Shown here piece by piece: positions 36,958 through 49,445 of a stretch of 64,000 nt of DNA. Source of the DNA: Panorpa germanica. Taxonomy: Eukaryota > Arthropoda > Insecta > Mecoptera > Panorpidae. Both the position numbers and the translations under genes were made by a program. Under the pieces are notes generated by a model. The model searched no databases. It was not told the DNA's origin and saw only the letters and a list, made by a program, of their open reading frames with translations. Location of the stretch: the NCBI GenBank assembly GCA_963678705.1, contig OY783207.1:3906001-3970000 (forward strand), written 5' to 3'. Each line of letters begins with the position of its first letter. Position 1 is the first letter of the stretch.

Positions 36958-37567
36958 CTCTGGGGTTGCTCCAAGAAATCGAACATTAATCAAGCAAAAT
37001 ATCTAGGAAGTTAAGGAGGAAAACGCATGTCAAAAAGAAAAGAACTAAAAAGGAAGAACTGAACATAAAATACACGAATATGTATTGGCTAATTGGGCAA
37101 CGCTCTGAACTAAACATTGAAAACAAGCTGCTGATATATAAACAAGTGCTACTGTCAGTGTGGACGTATGGAGTGCAACTCTGGGGTTGCACCAAGAAAT
37201 CGAATATTAAAGCAATCCAAACGTTTCAAAATAAAGTTCTGCGAGGAATAGTTAATGCACCGTGGTATATCCGCAATGACGACATATATAGAGACCTGAA
37301 GATTAACACTGTCGGAGAACAAATCAAATCTATAGCAGCGAAGCACGAGTTGAGACTTCCCAACCATGAAAACATCGCCGTGACGCAAATGTGCTTGATA
37401 GTAATGATGTTCGAAGAATTCGCAGGACTAAACCCTCGGACCTAGTAACCTAATCATGTAGAATTATTCATTGGAGCAATTTCTACCACACCGTGTAATT
37501 ATTGAAATGTAAGCTAATAGATAAGTGTATCTATACTTAGTTGTAGTATTATAGTTAATAAAAAAAA
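36958..37567 (+). mobile_element. 5'-truncated Jockey-like LINE with exact target duplication
   Basis: The insertion is bordered by ttatagggaa at 36948-36957 and again at 37568-37577, and ends in an A-rich tail (about 37558-37567). The frame gives QAKYLG (36991 on), then the RT thumb and C-terminal region of Jockey-clade ORF2: MYWLIGQRSELNIENKLLIY and VWTYGVQLWG. No RNase H follows, as is usual in Jockey. The first ~32 bp of the insertion (ctctggggttgctccaagaa onward) repeat an internal stretch at about 37177-37208, so the 5' junction is not a simple truncation. A stop after AKYLGS breaks the frame. Confidence 0.9.
37080..37445 (+). pseudogene. Jockey-like reverse transcriptase C-terminal frame
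   Basis: This is a 121-codon frame within the 37-kb insertion. Residues 1-20 (MYWLIGQRSELNIENKLLIY) and 29-38 (WTYGVQLWG) are the strongly conserved end of Jockey-clade ORF2. They are followed by AIQTFQNKVLRGIVNAPWYI and a short tail ending GLNPRT. The polymerase active site (the Y/F-A-D-D block) lies far upstream and is not in the insertion, so no enzyme can be made. The initial ATG is internal to the ancestral ORF2. A related but distinct copy is at 55244-55630. Confidence 0.85.
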
Positions 37568-37577
37568 TTATAGGGAA

Positions 37578-39350
37578 ACGGAAGTTACTTTCTAAATAGC
37601 ACTAGTAATATGAAAAATGATCTATGATATTGAAATAGTTCAGAATCTCTGCCCCAGCTATCTAGCGAATAGACGAGACTAACGATTTAATAAAAATACC
37701 TCACCGCTTTTTCTCTGGACGCTATCTTCCATGTTTTCGCTTTTAAAAACAATTGTGAACAACGCAGATATGAGTTATGAGGCATTGTTAAACTGAATGA
37801 TTGGTAAATAGGCAAATCCTTGAACCCAGTCAATAATCTCAGTCTGCTAGGGATATATGTATTTACAACTTGATGCTTATTTCTTTCATTTACTTTTTGT
37901 TGTTGCACTTTTTTTTGACACACTGCCATTATTCCTTTATTGATTTATGAATATTTTGATAAATGGTTATCACCGAGTTAAAGCTTAGTGTTACAATGCT
38001 TTAATCATATTTTACATAAATTTATGATGCGGTTAAGGGGAAGGTCCCCTTTTATTTTTGTTTTGTTTTCTTAAACTTGCCATAAAAACTACATGTAAAT
38101 ACACAACACATATACATAAGACACTATTGGTTAAACAAAATAACAATTAAAATTATTCACCAAAATTATTAAATTACCTTTTTACTAATATTTATTATTT
38201 CGCTGCCTTTTAGTTTTTTAAATATTTATTTCTAAGAAACTATATTTAAGATCCCATCCATGGCTTAACAATTTTTGAGGATAATTTCCCCTTAATTTTA
38301 TATTACAGTCTTTACAATAAATTTGTAAAAGTTTTTACGTGTTAACAAAAACTAAAATTAGTTATTCTCTTCAATTATGAAATTATATAAAAAAGTTAAA
38401 AACATTTTACACTGTAATTGGAATTACAAGTGTGTAAAGTCATTCAAGTAATTACATCGCCGGGATGTTTGTTTTCTTTAATTGGATATTTTTACTACTT
38501 CAAATAAATTTTGTTTGATAATTTATGAAAGACTTGTACATTCCTGTTATTATGTTTTCTATGCAAAACATCATTTAGGTCACACAGGCTATTAATTACA
38601 ATTATTTAGAAGGTCATTAGCTAATACCTCTTTTACAAGATGTATCTCATTGCAGCTTGATAGAGCTTCATCACTTCTATGCACTTTTCTCATTTATTAT
38701 TATTAAACTATTTAAACTATTTAATTTAAACTTCTTTCGTAACATGCTGGTATAAATAAATAGAAATTCATAGGATGTCTAATATTTATCTAAAATATGG
38801 TTAATTAAATTCCAAATATAAAAATAGAAATAAATGCCTAGTTTTATGTTTCATGTGTTCGACTAAAAATACTCGGATATGCAAGGCGTGGGATTTGAAC
38901 TTGAAAAGTGTTTTGTAATACATACAGATATAATATTATTTAAGTAAGCCATCTGAAAAGGTCAATTCGATCAATAGCTGTTGTTATTGCTAACGGGCTC
39001 TTTCTTGTGTTTTAGTATTTTATTACTTCCACACATTATTATCTCTTTCTCTTCCATTTATTAAAAACATTTATTACTTTATTTAATTTCAAAATGCTAC
39101 TGCACAAATTAAAGAAACTACATTACTTTTTGTTTACAGTTAATCAATAATATAATCGTATTTATTCATTATTTCTTCAATATTAATTTCCTATCTTGTG
39201 AGTAGTTATTATGTAATATGCTTTTCTAATAATACGTGTGATTCATCTTTATAATGTGAGAATTATAGACTTAAATTTAAATTTGTAATCACACAATATG
39301 TTAAGATTGATTTTGTAGACTAGTTTCAAAATTCTGCACTGAGATTGATT
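37578..39350. other. Unique AT-rich stretch
   Basis: The 80-codon minus-strand frame at 37687-37929 has no recognisable domain. I see no other feature. Confidence 0.4.
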
Positions 39351-39354
39351 GCGC

Positions 39355-39515
39355 CAAATTGGTGGAAAAGTTAATGATAAATTAAAAGGAAAGAAAGGAG
39401 AGAAGAAATAGAGAAGGAAGATATTAGAAAGAAACAGTACCGCAGAGCATTAAGAAGTTATTTAAAGATTGATAAATATAGAAAATTAAGTCAGGAAGAT
39501 TTAGAGAAATCGGTA
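39355..39515 (+). mobile_element. R1-like LINE endonuclease-RT linker remnant
   Basis: The frame starts at tggtgg (WWK, as in the WWD-x-EC motif after the endonuclease domain), passes three stops, then reads REEIEKEDIRKKQYRRALRS and YLKIDKYRKLSQEDLEK. The Lys/Glu-rich layout resembles the linker in the minus-strand copy at 53.2-53.7 kb. The match is of pattern rather than exact residues, so it is tentative. Confidence 0.4.
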
Positions 39516-39984
39516 TAAATATATTGTAGTATTATAGTGTAATATACTGTAATAATAAATGCGAAAAAAGGACCGTGGTCTTAAGGAAGCCCGGCAATTT
39601 ATGAGAAAAACAAAATTGATAAACCTCGATTGCTAATTTTCTTCTATTGCATTAGACTTTAGATATATGATGAAGAAGATGAATGTCTAATTCCTATTTA
39701 GAAATCTGTTTTTGCTGATTCTTTTTTCAATTGCACAGATATCCGTCTTAACAACCATATACTTGTCTAGTCTCATTTGTTTTCATCTGGTCAATTTTTG
39801 GATATTGTAATTGCAGACATCATTTATCCTTCATTAGATAAATTATTAAATTTTATTTATTAATTTTGTGTTTTGTAAAAATTTGAATAGTTAAATTTTG
39901 CTTAATCTGGTGAAATTTATTATATTGTAGTAGCAGATGTTCGACTGTTAATTCTTTATTACAAGAGTCGCATATGCGAAGAAA
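39516..39984. other. Unique AT-rich stretch
   Basis: No gene or repeat is recognised. Confidence 0.4.
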
Positions 39985-40145
39985 ATGAATCATGTAATTA
40001 GCTTATGGCAGGCTAGAATGTGTGCACCTTGCATTACAAGACAATTTCTATATGAAAAGTAGAAAATGAACTTTGGAATTTGCTTGTGGTAAACTGGCTT
40101 ACATTGCAAGTCAGTTTTCTACCTGGTGTTTCTAAATTAATCTTC
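39985..40145 (-). repeat. Repeat H fragment
   Basis: attagcttatggcaggctag then ccttgcattacaagacaatt matches the complement of 7700-7765. It also matches 46285-46330 (gtaagacaatttctatatg). It is a single dispersed unit of the tandem family. Confidence 0.55.
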
Positions 40146-41366
40146 TATTAAACGAATCTATACTCGTACATTATTTTAACGTTACTTAGCAGTCTATTTT
40201 AAGCTTAGCACTAAGTCTAATCTTTCTTCATCAATAGAACGGTTTAGCATTATGGATTGCTACAAGTTTATCTGTTTACAGTTTCCACCTGACAGGTAAT
40301 CAGGTAATCCTACGATATTCTCGAATAGTAATCCCACACGTACATGTGTTACCCGATGAACTGTTATATTAAACCTGCTTGTGCATTTTTATTTACCAGC
40401 TGTTTGTTGCCGGACATAACATGCAGTCTTATGTTTTGTGTCTTGTGATGATGACCTACATACGATTGGGTTATAGGAATCTTACATACTCACACCTTTA
40501 CCTAGTTAACTTTGGAAAGGTGTTTTGTTATTGTGTCACCAAATTGATCTATGGCCTTTTGGATGTAAGACTATTACGAAATATCGATTCTTGCTTGAAT
40601 GAAATGTCTAACACCACGCACTATTATTTAATCAATAAAAACAAGTCCTCAGGCAATATGTCTAATAATAATCATATTTATCTCGCGGTCTATAATTAGT
40701 CGTGCTGTTTCAATTTCCAATAATCCCGCATGGAATTAATCAACAAACAAATTAAATATATTAATTAGATGCTGGTCCCCATGGAGCCACAAATCAGATA
40801 TTGAACTAGGTATTTCTTCATCTACGGATTCTTTTCGAAAGATCTGGATTTCTTGGTATTATTCAGATCACGCATTTCACAGCCACGTTCCTCTGTGTTT
40901 TGTTCGATCTCATTGGAATCCGTGTGCTTGCTCGAATTGACATTGACTTCGATGGAATATTACGAGTATTATGGTTACGGCTCAGTGCACTATTATACTC
41001 TCTTTTTGGAAAGCCATTAGCAGGTATATTACAGATTGTAAGAGACACCCACGGTCACACCGTTGTTGTTAGTAACAGAGGCGATTCGGGTATTATGGAG
41101 TTTTGAACGCCTAGATTGGGACAACTACGAAACAATATTCGAGTTGAGGTTTATCTTCTTTGGGGTTTATCTTCTATTAAAATGGACCATTTATGTGTCA
41201 CTTTATACTCGGTATATTAATTTATACAATTATTTAGTTTATTATATGTAGAACCGGCTCTGCTCTTTAGTAAAGTTCGGAGTCCGCGTAGTTCGAGTAT
41301 CAGTATGCTTCATTTACTTTCCTCTATGTTTGGTCGTGCAGATGCATTAACATGGCCTCGACCACA
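40146..41366. other. Unique stretch without a confident gene
   Basis: Frames at 40379-40699 (106 codons) and 40900-41106 (68 codons) are open but carry no motif known to me. The region 40870-41100 is somewhat GC-richer than average and could be checked for a decayed coding sequence. Confidence 0.4.
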
Positions 41367-41401
41367 CCATTGCCATGGCTATGATGATGGCATGGCAATG
41401 G
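41367..41401. repeat. Perfect 11-bp inverted repeat
   Basis: ccattgccatg (41367-41377) and catggcaatgg (41391-41401) are exact reverse complements around a 13-bp loop. The flanking text has further gcatgg/ccatgg words. It would form a stable hairpin; its role is unknown. Confidence 0.8.
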
Positions 41402-41424
41402 TACTAGATATGCGGTTGTACCAT

Positions 41425-41805
41425 GGAGAAAATCATTGGGATACACTACTTTCAACTATTATATATTTTACTTAACAAAAACCTATTTCGGATGCCGATC
41501 TATATCACGACCGACTTCTACTACCCTACAAACAATTTAGATCCGATGCGTAAAAAATTCGAATACGATATTCTAGAGCTCAACCTAGACTTTTTTGTCA
41601 TGAAAGAGTTCATTCACAGTTCAGTTTCTCACGGTCGTTCACATGAAATGTCTATTTTATCAGCTACAAATGGTGAAACCATTCTATTTGTCGGAATACA
41701 AATGAAGATAAAGTTGATGCAAACTATAATTTAATTGAAATAGTAATAGAAACGTCACAAAAAGGAACACTTCACCAAATTGTTTACTGGATAGGAATCG
41801 ACATT
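41425..41805 (+). repeat. Dispersed repeat D, copy 1
   Basis: From about 41585 the sequence matches the complement of 57345-57530: ttttttgtcatgaaagagtt, atgtctattttatc, aacacttcaccaaattgttt. The first part (41455-41525) carries the short motif also present at 24.9 and 34.6 kb. The 103-codon frame here is interrupted in the other copy and is probably not a gene. Confidence 0.7.
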
Positions 41806-44800
41806 TGGGTGATATAGAATGACTTATAGCCAACAAATGAAAAGAGTATCCGTTTCGAAGACATTTTGAATCAAAAACGGAGCCAAAAGCTTCAGAACAT
41901 ACCACATAAACTTAAGCTTTAAAATACGAAATTTCTTTTCCTGAACGTACCCAAATATATTTTCTACCTGTGACTTAGAACGTGCTTCGAAAAATCTTAC
42001 TCAAATTGTAATCAGACTATTCGACATTACTACGATATGGAAAAATGCTTGTAGGGTAATTGTGACACTTTTCCATGGTGCTGAGGACTCATATATGAGT
42101 CGCTTAGAAGCCAATGTGATTAGATCGAGAAATTAAATTTCCTTATTCAAAACTCACACCTTAGTACAATAGACTGTATATTTTAGAGATAAAAAGAAGG
42201 AGAAAATTCATTGATATTAAAAAGGTATGTAGTCCGTTTAGTCTTTTTTAACCAACTTTTCCTTCTTAACTAAAGTATGGGAATCTAGCCTTATATGTTG
42301 TAACTAGCCAGTAATCCACGTTTTCCTTTAGTATTAAAAAATTTACCTCGCTTACTTTAATTTTACAACTAGTTCTGAAAATATACTAAGCCATTGGGGC
42401 AAGTGTAATATTTTTTACTTATTTATAATTATTATAAAACTTCAATGAGTAGGAGGCGCGGTGGTCGTTCGTCATCATTAAAACGTTTCGATACTACATA
42501 AATCTTTTATTAATTTATACCCAGTGAGTCTATCTCTTCAGACTAGAGTTTCTTCTTTCTAGAGATATGTATTAGCTAAGAGAAACATATCCAAAATGAT
42601 TGCCTCCATGGCGATGAAGCAAAGTTTCGATGTGCTACAACTCTGCAAGGCTACGTGACCCCCCACAGGTTGTGTAGCGACTGCACTAGGTATGTATTAC
42701 GTACCGAGGCGATGGTCCGTGGCACATTGTCCGGTCCAGTGTTAATATTACGACTAAATGTAACTGTACCGAAACCTCATTTATTCACCGAGCAAAATGG
42801 AAAATTATTATACGCGGTAAGACATTATTGTTATAGGACAGTCATAGTAATGACCTTGTATTTTTTCTTGATGTAAATTTACATTGAATATGAAATGACA
42901 ACTTTATTTGCAGCACTTACGACAAATTTTATATTTAATTCATTCAATTACATTTTCTTTTATTACTAAAAAGAAAGGACGTGAGCAGTAAATCATGATT
43001 TGATTTCCCACTACTCCTAGAGTTTTGGGATGCCAGCTTATATTGGCCATAAACTCGCGGAATATTCTGCCAAAATTTCATCTGCATGTGTTCATGGAAG
43101 ACGGAACTTTAGGTAAGTAGTATGGGGAGATACTCCCCAAACTAATATTGATCACTGAATTGTGTTCGTCCTGTGGAAAGGGGGAGGGGGGAGAGTAAGG
43201 AAATATGGTGCTGAATATGAATTTAGTATGAAATATTAGGTATATAACCTTGCTGTTAAGTTTTATAAAAAACCTGTGTATTAATTGATTGTTTATTTAA
43301 TTTAATCATATATTTTTATTTTATAAATCTCTATCTGAAGGTAGGGATTTATGTATGAAGAAAGTAACGAATGTAAGCTTAATACAATATATTATAGACA
43401 ACATATATAATTACAACTCTATTTTAAAAACTAACAAAAACTCTAACTTTAAAACAATCTACAATGGAAGAGGATTACAATATCAATAGACAAGAATTTC
43501 TTTTCTCTTGCGAACAAATATAAATATTCTGTAAACAGTGTTAAAACAGTATCAATTCAATAAAACCGGTGTTGAATTTGCGGACATTTTCAATGATAAA
43601 CATTTAAATTAAAAACTATAGAAAACTATATAAAAATATGTTTGCTTCGATCTACGCCCTAAAAAGATTTATTAACGTCAGACAACTGAAATATAACTTT
43701 TGTTAGGTAATCTTACATTATAATAACTTTAAATAATTAATATAAAAGGAAAACTCTTTTATATAAAAATAATCTTAATATGCGGTATTTTGAAACAAGA
43801 ATAACAAAGTGAATCATTATTTATACCATTCTGGGTTACATCAATTTAAATTCAGCACGTAACTAAATCTATAAGACCAGTAATTTATTTAGGCAAGCTC
43901 CTATTTTCAATCATCCAAACAAAGTCACTAGTAACTGTACTTGTTTGTAACTAACCTCCTTAATGTTATGACGAATAGCTAGTGAACAGGTTACGTTGTT
44001 TTTAGATGTGTTGTTCCATTAAATGGACTTGCAAATATCTAGAATACCGACTGGTGAACCGAATAAAAAGCAAATATATTTAAATTGTTTTGTACATTAC
44101 TGTTTATGAGTTCACTTAGCAATTCGACTTAGATATTATTATACAGTCTAACAAGTACATTCAAATTTATTTTGTAGGTTTATTACCTAAAATCAAAAGT
44201 GGTTTTTTTATATAATTCTTGACGTGTTATACATAACGGTATAATGCCCACATTTAAATTGGTATAAAGTTGTAACAAAAACGTTTGTATGTAATTAACA
44301 CATTTGTCCCACTTATTATTGTGACAGCGGCGGCCATCGCGGGCGGTGCATTTCGGATAGAAATTCGGAAGAATCCAAGGCAACTTCGGGTTCTATCCCC
44401 AACCAGAATTATATTTTCTGGGTTTACTTGTTATAAAATTAAATTGATTATGTACACACATAATTATATACTTATTAGGCAGTGGTGTAGTAAATATATA
44501 TGAGGCAACAACACTATAAATACTGAAAAAGAATGTAGTAAAATTTATTCATAAATAGTAGAAAATAATACAAAAAGATATGTTAATGTTATAAAAAATA
44601 TATATACTCGTACCAAGCTACATATTTTTTTCCATCAAAGTCAAAGTCATTTATAAATATTTATAAGATTTTTAATTAGGTATTAAAATTCTTTGCAGTG
44701 TAAGATTTACAGGCAATAATTTAAATAGTAAAAATATCTGCCAATAAAAGACCGCCTGTAAATATATAATTTTGAGTGTAATATTTGTCAATTATATACA

Positions 44801-45520
44801 ATAAAATCTTTAAATAAATAACGGTTTTTAAATAAAAATTAACGTTTTTTTTAAATTTTTATTTAAGATTACCACACTCGTATATTATTCGATACCACGT
44901 GATATTTTTACAACTGCACTTTAAGTACATGTCTTGCAATTAACAGGAAATATTAAATTTTAATAATTAAGATAATGTATATTTTTACTTCTATGTTTAA
45001 TTTATTTCAAAGTTCGAGATAATATATATATTTTATTTTACATTGTTTTTAAAAGGATTTTATGACTACTCTTGTTTCTAACTTCATATATATTTTCGTT
45101 AAACTAACAATCAATAGGTGGCAGCAGAAGTTGATAGTAAGGATATTTAAATAAGAAATAATTGTTTGCATATTTAATTATAATTTCCGGTAAAACCTAT
45201 TAAGTATTCGTAATTTAGTTTTAATTAACCGCACGATTTAATTGAATTGTTGTTTTTAATTCAAATCTGTGAAATCAAGTAAACTTATACAACGACCTGT
45301 GCGAGTTGTTGACTTTTGTTCCGCGATAACTTCTTCTAGTGATATAATTATTTTAGTTATTAGTTTCAGTGTGCTAGAAATAAGATGCTGCATAGGTGGT
45401 ACACTGTCATGGAATCGTAGTGCAGTCAGTTTATGACCAACGGGTCACATAATAATCTTAAAAATTATCCAATAAAGTAATTCCAAGCTAGCTGCTTCCT
45501 GTGATAACTATATTTCATAT
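41806..45520. other. Mostly unique AT-rich stretch
   Basis: No gene was recognised. The frame at 42655-42876 has no known motif. A SINE fragment at 44386-44460 is listed separately. A near-perfect AT-only hairpin (taaataaaaatt / aatttttattta) lies at about 44838-44874. Confidence 0.45.
44386..44460 (+). mobile_element. SINE E fragment
   Basis: cttcgggttctatcccc (B-box-like), then attatattttctgggttt and aaattaaattgattatgta, matches 13073-13150 and 15463-15510. The 5' head with the A-box region is not recognisable. It is a diverged partial copy. Confidence 0.65.
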
Positions 45521-45529
45521 TTTATAAAA

Positions 45530-46022
45530 TCGGATATGAAAGTTGAACTAGAAAAGAATGAATTGAAAAAGTGGCAGTACAAATGGCATAATTCTGATAA
45601 AGGATGAGAATTCTATAAAATACAACCAGTACTGAAACGTTGGTCATGGTTTTCCAAACTAAAATGGCCAAGAAGATTAATGACAATGACAATGAAGACT
45701 AAGAATGAATCATACTGGAGCTCCGAAACATCTAGCAAGAAACAAAATCATTACCAACACTAAATGCGATAGTGGTGAAGAGGAGGCAGATCCTGACCAC
45801 ATTTTGTGGCAATGTAGAAATACATCAAAAGCAAGAAATGGACGTCAAAGGGCGGTGCTACAAACTTCGCAGACGCTTCCTGTTAACACCGGCTTTTTGA
45901 TTGCGACACCGAAATTTACAACAGCAGTGACCATGAATAGATCATTCTTGTTGTCGGAATATAAAGTATAAAAAAAGCAGAACATTATTAGGGGCTTAAA
46001 ATCATAAATAAAAAAATAAAAA
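45530..46022 (+). mobile_element. LINE ORF2 C-terminal fragment with broken CCHC motif
   Basis: The frame at 45540-45660 reads KVELEKNELKKWQYKWHNSD, KG, stop, EFYKIQP, which is the WQ-x2-W-x2-s-x-KGR-x-hY-x-I-P segment after RNase H in non-LTR ORF2 proteins. A frame change leads to LARNKI and KCDSGEEEADPDHILWQC at 45735-45817. That is a C-x2-C-x-H-x4-C site in which the second Cys has become Ser. A-rich runs near 46004-46022 may be the tail. It is dead, with stop codons and frame changes. The clade (I/R1/Jockey group) is not resolved. Confidence 0.75.
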
Positions 46023-48285
46023 GAAGTAGGAATTTGAATTTTATTAAATTAAAAAATATCATCTATTTAAAAAATCTAGAACTTCATCTATAAATAACTG
46101 CTCTGTGAGAAATATACAGTATTAACTTCTATGTAAGATTATAACAGGGTGCTATAATGGTATTGTGCGGGATTCGCATTGTACAGATAGTTGCCTTATA
46201 ACTCTGCACATTATAAAACTTCAGGTTATTTCCCAGGTTAAAAATATTACGCAATATAATACTTTAATAAGTTTGTAGTAAGCTAGCAAGTTTGAAATTG
46301 TACTGTAAGACAATTTCTATATGTCGAGAAGAAGAAAATTAACCATAAAACTATCTTGTGACAAGCTAGCATTCTGTATTTGTAATTATTTTAATATCAA
46401 TTAATTTTTACTTATATATTTTTTGACATACTTTAACTTGACTAATGTAATGCCACTCGGATAATGTTAGTGGTACTGTTGCGCCATTAAGGTCAGTGTT
46501 AAGTTATTCAACTAAATTAAATCTGAATAAAACAGATTATACATTTTACATTTTACTCCTTGATTAAGTTAGATCGGTACTTTAATCTTTCTTACTTTAT
46601 AACTGTAAATACTTATAACGTTTTTGATTGCATCCAAGAATGAATCCAAGAATCCGACATTGTAACTGAACAAAAGTAAGACGACTCATCTAATAACCAT
46701 CATACGGCTACTACGGTCTCGACTAGATATCCCAGAGTTCTTTGCGTTACCGTTTTTCGTAAATGAGAGGTAATTTTAATACAGTCGTGTAATGGCAATC
46801 CACGATAAATTGAATTTCTTATTATGAACTTCTTTAATAATATGTTGCATCTGGGAAAATATTCAATTAAAATTTATGGATGAGTAAAGAATTGTAAAAA
46901 AGTTTAGAAAAAAATGTGACAAAGAATTATGGCACAGAAATTGAAACATTCTTTTGATGTAGAAGAATAAACGGCAGAAGATTGTCACGATAGGCTTAAC
47001 TACTGTAAGTACAGGCTCGCACTAAAGGGTCTATGTTGCGGCAACAAGAACGATGTGGGTGCGGTATAGCTAGGATGCGCAGCGCGAAAGGGAGTTTCTT
47101 TAAGTATGCAATAATTTTTCCGATATTGCTGGCAACATTAGCTAAAAAGGTCTCAAAAGGACAAAAGAATCTATCTAAGAAATATACATAATTGTGTATA
47201 GTAATTTTTAATAATTATTTATAGCAGAAAGTGAGATTTTTTTTATATTTGACTGTTTTTATATAGCATTTTCATGGAGATCACAATTTGTCATCATTTA
47301 TTTTTAAAATCTAATTACAATTTGAAATAAACTCACGGTAAAGCGGATTGTTCTATTTGGTCGTTGCATTATTTATGGGTTCCCGAGGCCCTAGACCTGA
47401 GACTCGTTACTAATAAATCTTTCAGTATTTTTTTATAAAAACAAAACACTGCACGAACTCTGCAGCATTTGCAAGTATAATATATTTCACATCTATTGTT
47501 TTCTAATTTTTTTTGCATAAATGTTATGATATGGAAACAATACGTAGAATCAGTGGCGCATTTAACAACAGGCGCACAATGAGCGCGGCTAACCACCCCG
47601 AAGCCCCAACTGGCTATGTATTTTTTTCTAATTACACTAAGTTTTGCTTAATGTAACTTTAATTACGTACAATTTTACAAAAGATGAACACAGCAAGAAG
47701 ACGACAACACGCATCTAAATCTTGAACAACTGCTCCAATTAATTCCTTTAATTTTTGTAATGTCTTAAACATTTCTTTTGTACTTTTAATGAGGATGGTG
47801 TTATACATTCAAAACTATTACAAATACTGTAACAAATGAATTTATTCATGTTCCAATATATAAATATAATAATAATATAATAATACAAAACCATAAATAT
47901 TCATAGTAATTTGTGCATTTGCTCTTCTCATTACACTCGTCCCATCTCGTTTATCTTCAAACAAATATTTGCTATTGAGGACGCACTTGTACTCAACGCG
48001 CATGTAAATTGTTAAATATTTAAAGATGAGTGATCAGTTGTGAGTCTTAAGTACCCAAGACAAAGAAAACCACTAAATAAGTCAATAAGTTGGTTGTTAA
48101 CTTGAAAGTAATGCGTACATTTCGTAACGGGCAGCGCTTAAACCATTTGGAGTATCCAATTTAAATATTTTACGGTAAACAACTATTAAAATTCTAATTT
48201 TATTTGGTAAGTGACAACAAAATTATGGAACTAGTTTATAAAGTCACAAATATTTGTTTAGTTTATTGGTATCTTCATATTTTAG
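46023..48285. other. Mostly unique stretch with a repeat H fragment
   Basis: At about 46270-46385 the words gtaagacaatttctatatg and gtgacaagctagcattct belong to repeat H. The rest is unique AT-rich DNA without a recognised gene. Confidence 0.45.
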
Positions 48286-48289
48286 TGTT

Positions 48290-48440
48290 TAAATAAATTT
48301 CGGATGGCACAGTGGGCGAGAGCATTGAAAATTGACGCTGACTGTGTCTTTTACTCTTGCGGCATTCTTCCAAACTAGAAGCAACATTTTTGTTCAGCTC
48401 CTAATGCACATAATGTTCTAAATTCTATGTGCAATCACTT
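48290..48440 (+). mobile_element. SINE E copy with a well-preserved head
   Basis: tggcacagtgggcgagagca at 48305-48324 has the TRGY-like start and GAGAGC core of a tRNA-type A box. attgacgctgactgtgtc follows. The B box region is degraded (gcggcattcttcc). The tail is not recognisable. Confidence 0.6.
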
Positions 48441-49270
48441 CAGAATCGTTAAGGTTGTTAATTATTTTCACATTAAGCTTCTCTATAGCGACTGAATTCC
48501 TGTAAACCGTACCACCGATTAACTTGAACCCTGAGAGCACTCTGTCTCTTGAATTAAATCGCAGTTAAAGTGTAAATTAGATTTTTGCTTAGAGTTAATA
48601 TTTGTTTTGCATATGTATATAGGGTTTCTGTTTCTTGTTTTAAAAATGTGTAAGATACGATCACACGTTTAGCATAGAAAAGCATAGCACAACAAGTACA
48701 TTTTATTTCTTGACTTTGTCTGATTTGGTGGTGGTGTTCAATGTCTCCTTGCTTCTGTGTACGCGATATTTATTCTGGTTTGAATATAATTCTGATGGAA
48801 TTACGTATGCAACGACGATTGCACATCGTACATCGTCCTCGAGTTCACACCTAAGGTGCCAATGCATTTATTTTCAAGTAGTCTATTTTCACTTGCCTTT
48901 TAACATCAGCATGTTGCAGGTGTCGATTGGAATGACTCAACCTTTTATACTCTTTCATATACCCAGAGTCAAATAATGTTTTCTAAAAAAATACGTGCCC
49001 CATCGAAAAAGACGAGTAAAGGGTGCTATGTTTCTCTGGGTTTATTTAAGTTGCAATCTAGGTTTACTAAACATTAGTGATTAGAAGCTTGTAGTTGCCT
49101 CTAATTGATATCTAAATATAACTATGTTATACTTAAAAATGCGAGAGTTCGTATAAATTAACGACACAATGATGAATTTTACCTTATTCCCTCCTATATA
49201 CAATATAAAAACAAGTATTGAGACAGTGATTTTTCTTTTATAGAGCTCAATTTGTTTGCGTAAGTTGAGA
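48441..49270. other. Unique stretch without recognised genes
   Basis: No gene is recognised. The phrase gacgagtaaagggtgctatg at 49010-49030 resembles aacgagtaaaaagtgctacg at 62940-62959, a short similarity of unknown meaning. Confidence 0.35.
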
Positions 49271-49274
49271 ACTA

Positions 49275-49445
49275 TAATAAAGGTTTTGAAATTATGACAA
49301 ACCCTTACAAATATTACCAGGCGTATAAAAATTGGAATTGAACTAGAAAATATAGCAATATTCATTTTAAAAATGTATTTTTGCGTTTTTAAAATCATTA
49401 AAAGTCAGTGGAAGAAGGCTTAAAATGTAGATACGTTATTATAGC
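49275..49445 (+). mobile_element. TIR element B, internal fragment
   Basis: atgacaaacccttacaaata, ataaaaattggaatt, actagaaaatatagcaatat and ggcttaaaatgtagatacgt match 25185-25345 in order and orientation. Both terminal inverted repeats are missing. Confidence 0.8.

Noticed and set aside
40900-41106. GC-richer 68-codon frame as a possible exon
   Set aside because: No recognised domain, no supported splice sites, and an equally open frame on the opposite strand.
44838-44874. AT-only hairpin as a terminator or regulatory stem
   Set aside because: Expected by chance in sequence this AT-rich, with no gene nearby.
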